Shown piece by piece: positions 58,170-64,000 of a DNA stretch of 64,000 nt. The notes beneath the pieces were generated by a model. It was not told the origin of the DNA and ran no database searches. It saw nothing but the letters and a program-made list of their open reading frames with translations. Origin of the DNA: Euryodendron excelsum (Eukaryota > Streptophyta > Magnoliopsida > Ericales > Pentaphylacaceae). The first letter of the stretch is position 1; the number at the start of each line of letters is the position of its first letter. The position numbers were made by a program, and so were the translations under genes. Location: positions 7,882,001 to 7,946,000 of the forward strand of contig CM065389.1 in assembly GCA_033060915.1 (NCBI GenBank), written 5' to 3'.

Positions 58170-59199
58170 TGTCACGGGCTGGCAGGCCGGGCACCACACG
58201 GTGACACTAAATGCGACCCGCCATGATCATACGCAGCGGAATACACCCGTGAGGCGACTATGCTCCAAGCAATAGTCCCGCCAACTCAAACACCAAGGCA
58301 TAAGATTATGCGCTTGTCCAGGATCCATCCGTAATGCCCCGCATAACTCTTTAAGCACGGACCTCTGATGCTCAAGCCATAAGGCAACCCAAGCTATAGG
58401 CGATAGCAACGCCATACTCAAATGCGCGCACACACGGCAAGCAATGTGCTTAGCGCCAGTCCCTCTCGAAACACAAGCCAGATGGCCATGTGCAACTAGA
58501 CATGCGCGCGTCCGCCAAGCATCACCCGCTAGGCACAACGCCTCCATCCTTGAAGCTCTTAGCGCCCCGCGTCAAGGTTGCCCGCAAGGAAGGCACCACC
58601 GAATAGCAACTGTTAAGCCCACAGCATAGTGCCCCGCGACACCAATGCTAGCCAAACCAAGCGGCCGTGTACACAAGCGTGAACCCAATGCGCAAGTGCA
58701 CACGAGACACACGGCATGCAAGTATGCACACCGAGGTCCAATCCGTCATGGACATAAGCCCCACCACTTTATAATTATGGCGTAGCGGGTGCGAATGCCA
58801 CAACCCCATCCTCGACGCTAATGCCCAACATCTGCCCCACCGGGCACAATGCCGCCCATGTAGCCCCTTGACTAGCATGAGGACTGCAGCCACGTGCCAC
58901 AGCCGGCCCCCAAGTCTCGCCCACTCCCTTGGGGGACTCACTTGAATGCTGTCCCTTTCGGTAGCACCAGGGGGTGGTAGAGTCAACACCATGCCCCCCC
59001 TTATAATAGCATTCTGAGCCATCTCCAAACTGATAGGAAGAAACATCCTACCCCCTCGAGGAGTCATAATCCATAAATCCAATAAATATGGAAAATACAA
59101 ATTACGAGATTGCCATGCCACTGGCCAATCATGCTCAGACATGCCCCACGCCAAGGTCCCTCGCGGCCCTCGACGTGCCACGGGTGGCAACCCGTGACA
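58170..59199 (-). repeat. 3' LTR of the LARD-type element
   Basis: 1030 bp. It contains a 180-codon minus-strand open frame (58648-59190) and a 106-codon one (58227-58547). Both recur unchanged in the other LTR at +2806. No known domain; GC-rich LTR sequence can stay open by chance. Confidence 0.95.
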
Positions 59200-59929
59200 T
59201 TCTCCACCACTTCAACCATCATCGTCCTCGATGATGCCAAAGCCCAGTGCCAACTCTTGGCACACGCCACAACTAGTGCCAACTCCTGACACTCTCCACC
59301 ACTCGAGCAATCAACGCCCTCGTCGATGCCAAGCATAACGCTGAATGCGGTAGTGCTCATATGCCCCCACGATGAGTTTCCACCACTCCTCGCAGACCAA
59401 CACCTCCGTGCTGATTGCCTACAAATCCGGTCGCCACCAAATCTGCCCCCACAGCTACTCGAAGCAAAGGTTCGCCCAGACTCTCATGCTGAACTCGGCA
59501 AAGCAAAATAAGGCACCTTTTCCACCACATATAAAGCAAGCACAACTCCTCTGAGCAAGTGCCCCGTACCATATTGCTCCATCCGTCGGCAATATGTACC
59601 TGAATAAGCGCTGTCCGTCGCGCACAAACGAAAGGCGTGCATTGGCCGTCATGCACCCTCCACCACTTCGAGGTGTCGATGCCCCCATCGACGAGCACTC
59701 CGCGTGCATCCTCTACACAAACTCCGCAGCTGAACCCACAAAAGTTCACTCGACATCAGAATTCACCCTGTGCACGACCCAAAGGCGCCCTCGCGACAAC
59801 CTGTGGTTCTGTCCCACACTAGTTCCCATCTGACCGGCACTCCCACCAGATGCAAGTCCGTCTGCACTGTCAAAGTAAACGCTGCCCACTGGCAAACGGT
59901 TCCAACTGTTGAAGTTTCCACGATGTTGC

Positions 59930-60175
59930 TCCAGTACCTCAGTCGTTAGACCTTCACCCGAAGACAACCCACACTGTTCCAGTACCTCAGCTCTTCAGCC
60001 TTCACCCGAAATCAGTTTGCAAAGCTCCAGTGTCTGATCCTCTGATCTTCACTCGAAGTCTGCCCCACATGCAGCTTTAGTGCCTGATCCTCTGATCTTC
60101 ACCCAAAGTCTGCCCACAATGCAACTCCAGTGCCTGATCCTCTGATCTTCACCCGAAGTTTGCCCACAAAATGCC
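59930..60175. repeat. ~55-bp tandem repeats inside the LARD-type element
   Basis: About five units with the core CTCCAGTGCCTGATCCTCTGATCTTCACCCGAAGTCTGCCC (variants with CAGTACCTCAG at the left end). Confidence 0.85.
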
Positions 60176-60961
60176 TCCCTCCGCCGGAGGACTTAATGTC
60201 TTGATGAACCCTCGCTACACGGTGCTCTCTAGCAACGATGAACTCCTCCGAGTCACCTGGCATCCACTAGCCAACATGTATCACAACGAGGCAAGACCAA
60301 CCCAAAATTGTTTGAATAAAACACGCTCTTCACGAATGCCAACAGCCAAGCGCAGAAATGAGCACAATTCCTCTGAGCAAGCACGAAGCCAGCAAAGTCA
60401 CCATGCAATAATATGAGCAAAGCTGCCAACGGTTTTAGCCAACTCAAGGGTCAAATGACGGTAAGCAAATCCCCACAACACGAAGCAAGTTGCACAAGCT
60501 CACATACTGCAGAAACAACTCACCAATCCAACAAAGCAGCACTACTAGCTATGCACCAAAATCATTCGATCTGACACACAGAAGCGTTTATGCACTGCAA
60601 AGTCGGTCCCATGCACATCCTTAAGAAGGCCTGCTGCATTGTGCACCACGACTACAATCAAAGGACCGAGCGCGCGTCCAAAGCTTGTTGAAGCGGCCAC
60701 TTTAAGAAGGTACCAAAGGGGTTCAAACAGCAACCAAGTCCACAGATACCATAAGATTTTAGCCCACATAGACTGGAAAACTGCTAGCTCGGGCCACCAA
60801 TCCATTCGTCACAAGATGGAATGAAACTCGCTCCACCGATAAACCTGACAATCAACAATCTGAAGCAAACAACCCACTGGGAGAAGTCCACCCCAACTGA
60901 AGAGTATGCCCACACGGATAAGAGAAGCAACACCCAATTAATGCACACCACGATGGTTAGT

Positions 60962-60973
60962 GCTCTGATACCA
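60962..60973 (-). other. Primer-binding site of the LARD-type element
   Basis: GCTCTGATACCA on the + strand, two bases from the 5' LTR (complement TGGTATCAGAGC). Confidence 0.9.
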
Positions 60974-60975
60974 AC

Positions 60976-62005
60976 TGTCACGGGCTGGCAGGCCGGGCAC
61001 CACACGGTGACACTAAATGCGACCCGCCATGATCATACGCAGCGGAATACACCCGTGAGGCGACTATGCTCCAAGCAATAGTCCCGCCAACTCAAACACC
61101 AAGGCATAAGATTATGCGCTTGTCCAGGATCCATCCGTAATGCCCCGCATAACTCTTTAAGCACGGACCTCTGATGCTCAAGCCATAAGGCAACCCAAGC
61201 TATAGGCGATAGCAACGCCATACTCAAATGCGCGCACACACGGCAAGCAATGTGCTTAGCGCCAGTCCCTCTCGAAACACAAGCCAGATGGCCATGTGCA
61301 ACTAGACATGCGCGCGTCCGCCAAGCATCACCCGCTAGGCACAACGCCTCCATCCTTGAAGCTCTTAGCGCCCCGCGTCAAGGTTGCCCGCAAGGAAGGC
61401 ACCACCGAATAGCAACTGTTAAGCCCACAGCATAGTGCCCCGCGACACCAATGCTAGCCAAACCAAGCGGCCGTGTACACAAGCGTGAACCCAATGCGCA
61501 AGTGCACACGAGACACACGGCATGCAAGTATGCACACCGAGGTCCAATCCGTCATGGACATAAGCCCCACCACTTTATAATTATGGCGTAGCGGGTGCGA
61601 ATGCCACAACCCCATCCTCGACGCTAATGCCCAACATCTGCCCCACCGGGCACAATGCCGCCCATGTAGCCCCTTGACTAGCATGAGGACTGCAGCCACG
61701 TGCCACAGCCGGCCCCCAAGTCTCGCCCACTCCCTTGGGGGACTCACTTGAATGCTGTCCCTTTCGGTAGCACCAGGGGGTGGTAGAGTCAACACCATGC
61801 CCCCCCTTATAATAGCATTCTGAGCCATCTCCAAACTGATAGGAAGAAACATCCTACCCCCTCGAGGAGTCATAATCCATAAATCCAATAAATATGGAAA
61901 ATACAAATTACGAGATTGCCATGCCACTGGCCAATCATGCTCAGACATGCCCCACGCCAAGGTCCCTCGCGGCCCTCGACGTGCCACGGGTGGCAACCCG
62001 TGACA
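60976..62005 (-). repeat. 5' LTR of the LARD-type element
   Basis: 1030 bp. Same length and apparently same sequence as the 3' LTR. Confidence 0.95.
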
Positions 62006-62245
62006 CTATGCCTCGTAATCAAATTATCAATTCTAAGGATTTTGTCATACACCACATGCCACATAAAAAATAAGACCTTGGTAGGAGCACCACACAACCA
62101 AGTCCTCTTCTTAGGAAATCCCACCTTTCTACCCCTCCCCAAAACTTATCCCTCTCACACCCAAATCTCCAAAGCTATTTCCCCAAAATAGCCCTATCGA
62201 ATATGTGAAATCTTCTAATCCCAGCCCCCTCCATTCATTATTTGG

Positions 62246-62345
62246 AGGCCATGAAGACTATGGCCTTGAATACTTATTATGAGAACTCCCTTTAAAGGCC
62301 ATGAAGACTATGGCCTCGAATGCTTATCACGAGAACTCCCTTTAT
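62246..62345. repeat. 50-bp tandem duplication
   Basis: GGCCATGAAGACTATGGCCT and GAGAACTCCCTTTA recur 50 bases apart, with three transitions between copies. Confidence 0.85.
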
Positions 62346-62710
62346 TGCTTCCATATGGGACATGTAGCGGAAAAGACAAATGGATAATTTTGGGGAATAC
62401 AGGCATGGCCACATACAAGTACCAGCTCAAGCTGAAGCCAGATTTTGCCACAACCAAACCCAATTTTCTTATTTATTTGTCTTTATCAATGCAAAACAAA
62501 CTTCTGCTTTTGTTTCTTAACTTCTTTAACTATAGTGCTTGAGCATAAGAAAATCTCATTTGGAGCATAAAGGCTGCCAAGAATAGATCATCAGCATATA
62601 TGATGGCAAATAGTCTGCTCAAACTCCCATCCCAAGAGAGTGCCTATAGCCTCAAATCATACCTCATTATTTGAAATATGTTGGAAGGATGCAGTAAACA
62701 CTAATATAAT

Positions 62711-63029
62711 GATAAAATTTCACAAAATATCAGTATCAGCTCTGAGATGAATGTTTTGGTAATATCACTATTCAAAAACTTTTCCAAAATGACATATGAC
62801 TCAGCTCAACGAGCCCGTCCTAATTACTTGGGATCAAAAAGCTCAAATTGCTTCGTCGTTGATACTTGAGGTAAGTAAAGCATGCGTGCATAAACATGCT
62901 CAATCAGAAAAGCTAATAATCCTATTTGGCTATTTCAAATTGAAACTATCTATTGAATTGAGGCATGCATCAAGAGGTAAGCAATCTGTATTAGAATCTG
63001 TTGGACATAATTTGAAATTTTCTGGAGTC
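62711..63029. other. Non-coding stretch
   Basis: No similarity to the matching position left of 5526; it marks the end of duplicated block X. Nothing recognised. Confidence 0.4.
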
Positions 63030-64000
63030 TAGAACAATGTTAAAGAGTCTAAAAAACTCCGGTTGTGTAGAAAAAAAAATTAATTGTATGCTCAAGTATC
63101 AAAGTGGCGGTTAGAGTTACATAGAGAGTTGTTAGTCTTCCCAAGCTGATAGTAAATTAGAGAGTTAATAGGTGAAGAATCCAGATTTCATTTGTGTGTA
63201 TAGAGAAAGAGTAATTTGTTTATGCAGCTTCCCGAGCCCAGTAAAGGCCAGATTGATAAACACCCCTCACTGTCAAGCAAATAATGATCGTAATGAAGCT
63301 ATTCTAGAATGACACTTCTAGTTTATGAAATAAAAGTTCAGGAAAGGATTAGCCAAAAACTCAACAGAATCTATAGCATGGGTTCAAGCTAAGCAAATAA
63401 GGTGGACCTGCTAAACCATATATAAAGTAGTTGTCTTTTAGGATCATAAACAATGGCCCATCAGGCCATCACCACATTTTCAGTAAAGCACATGTAACTT
63501 CTCATGTATAAGGTTTTATAAGGTGGGGAATGGGGAGATCTTTCTCTCAATTTGATGGAAGTCAAGTGTTGTTCAATGGCTTTGACAGTAACCCATCTGA
63601 AAGACTGGTATTTTCTTAAAATAGCTTATCCTTGTGATTCAATTCCTTAATGGATCTCTTAATCAGTTACCCACTGCAGTCCAAATATCACATTTGTTAT
63701 TAATCAGTGTTATTAATCAGTGATCACAGACGCAAAATCCATCATGCCACTATTGTTATTCAGATTACTCATGCATCATCAAACTACATTAATCCTACAG
63801 TATATATACCGGTAAGGAAGTAGACAACTCGATTTTACATAAACAGACAGACTTACAGTTTTTCCAGCTTGGTTTGTTTTCTCTTGACCTTGTGAAGTTG
63901 AGAATATCCGAACATTGGATCTGTTTCTGGCCAAATCAAAGTGACCACAATGAATAAGAATAACGTACAAGATTTTAACAGCATCCTTATCCCACACTAA
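63030..64000 (-). repeat. Segmental duplication block X, copy 2 (matches 5526-6232)
   Basis: Same order of landmarks as copy 1. About 280 bases (63412-63690) are present only here. Runs to the right edge of the window. Confidence 0.85.
63853..63996 (-). CDS. Terminal exon of unidentified gene X (open copy), partial gene
   Basis: After a TTAG acceptor at the window edge, 47 codons and a TAA (63853-63855) are open: a hydrophobic stretch (LFLFIVVTLIW), then PETDPMFGYSQLHKVKRKQT and a basic end. This would fit a C-terminal membrane segment with a short basic tail. A second frame is also open and runs into a perfect GTAAGT donor (63851-63856), so the exon could instead be internal. The first reading is favoured slightly because one of the differences from copy 1 is silent in it and makes a stop in the other. 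I do not recognise the family. Confidence 0.4.
   Translation of the reverse strand, partial: CGIRMLLKSCTLFLFIVVTLIWPETDPMFGYSQLHKVKRKQTKLEKL

Larger units (their letters stand above)
58170..62005 (-). mobile_element. Young non-autonomous LTR retrotransposon (LARD-type), 3836 bp
   Basis: Two 1030-bp LTRs (58170-59199 and 60976-62005) begin TGTCACGGGC and end ACCCGTGACA. The 9-bp termini are perfectly inverted. The target duplication is CTATG (58165-58169 and 62006-62010). The PBS is next to the right LTR, and the polypurine tract GTGGTGGAGAA is on the minus strand next to the left LTR, so it is minus-oriented. The 1776-bp interior has no gag or pol. The LTRs appear identical wherever compared, so the insertion is very recent. 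The element must be mobilised by enzymes from another copy. Confidence 0.95.
57673..62710 (-). mobile_element. LINE (non-LTR retrotransposon) remnant, split by a younger LTR element
   Basis: Minus-strand order: an RT scrap with IIYADDLFLA near 62585-62612, a zf-RVT start at 62011-62142 (PTKVLFFMWHVVYDKILRID), the inserted LTR element 58170-62005, and the zf-RVT continuation at 57898-58164 (MLNWCCLC, SHLFLHSAVVRE, then MLWAFPWEVKVALHSWW and KVWRVIPFCLSCL in another frame). A 3' tail region follows, ending in an A-rich stretch (57673-57700). ORF2 of plant LINEs ends with this zinc-binding RT domain. Several shifts and a stop show long decay. Confidence 0.7.

Noticed and set aside
1..64000. CRISPR array, prophage or bacterial operon
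   Set aside because: No regularly spaced repeats with unique spacers; gene structure with introns and LTR elements shows plant nuclear DNA.

Overview
The window is plant nuclear DNA, almost certainly from a eudicot. It has AT-rich intergenic sequence, small phase-consistent GT-AG introns, Ty1/copia and Ty3/gypsy LTR retrotransposons primed by initiator-Met tRNA-type sites, a LINE remnant, a Helitron-like insertion and MITEs. I cannot name the species. No rRNA or tRNA gene and no CRISPR array was seen, and nothing looks bacterial.

The host-gene centrepiece lies at 44.1-56.4 kb on the minus strand. It is a gene related to vesicle-fusing ATPase (NSF/SEC18). I could assemble fifteen exons by eye. 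They encode the second half of the NSF N-domain and a full D1 AAA domain. Where NSF would have D2 there is a 19-bp microexon, two coiled-coil exons and a short terminal exon. All exon junctions keep phase and no stop interrupts the 510 codons. Walker A is intact, but the Walker B glutamate is Gly, the sensor-1 Asn is Asp and the pore-loop aromatic is lost. It therefore looks like a pseudo-ATPase fused to a new coiled-coil tail. The first ~80 residues of the N-domain were not found.

A second, broken copy of the coiled-coil part lies at 13.2-23.3 kb (minus). It has five coiled-coil exons instead of two, stop codons in one, a complete copia element (17086-22601) inside another, and a deleted copia derivative beside it. 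Its 3' flank (12.25-13.15 kb) and upstream intron (23.6-24.9 kb) match the intact gene (43.2-44.1 and 44.9-45.3 kb). A third duplicated block, the last exon and 3' flank of an unidentified minus-strand gene, occurs at 5.5-6.2 kb (frameshifted) and 63.0-64.0 kb (open). The locus thus looks like a decayed tandem array of [unknown gene - NSF-like gene] units.

Mobile elements dominate the rest. 1-5.2 kb: partial copia element, minus. 6.36-6.53 kb: hairpin MITE with a perfect 9-bp target duplication. 11.37-11.92 kb: hAT-like MITE. 13.9-17.0 kb: copia deletion derivative. 17.09-22.60 kb: full copia. 24.06-24.64 and 26.51-27.06 kb: solo LTRs. 29.28-39.61 kb: 10.3-kb Tat-lineage gypsy element with dual RNase H, a 63-bp tandem array and a spliced antisense ORF; it splits a TATA-bearing transcription unit. 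47.92-48.49 kb: Helitron-like insertion in an NSF intron. 52.1-55.85 kb: decayed copia in another NSF intron. 57.7-62.7 kb: LINE remnant split by a 3.8-kb non-autonomous LTR element with apparently identical 1030-bp LTRs (58170-62005).
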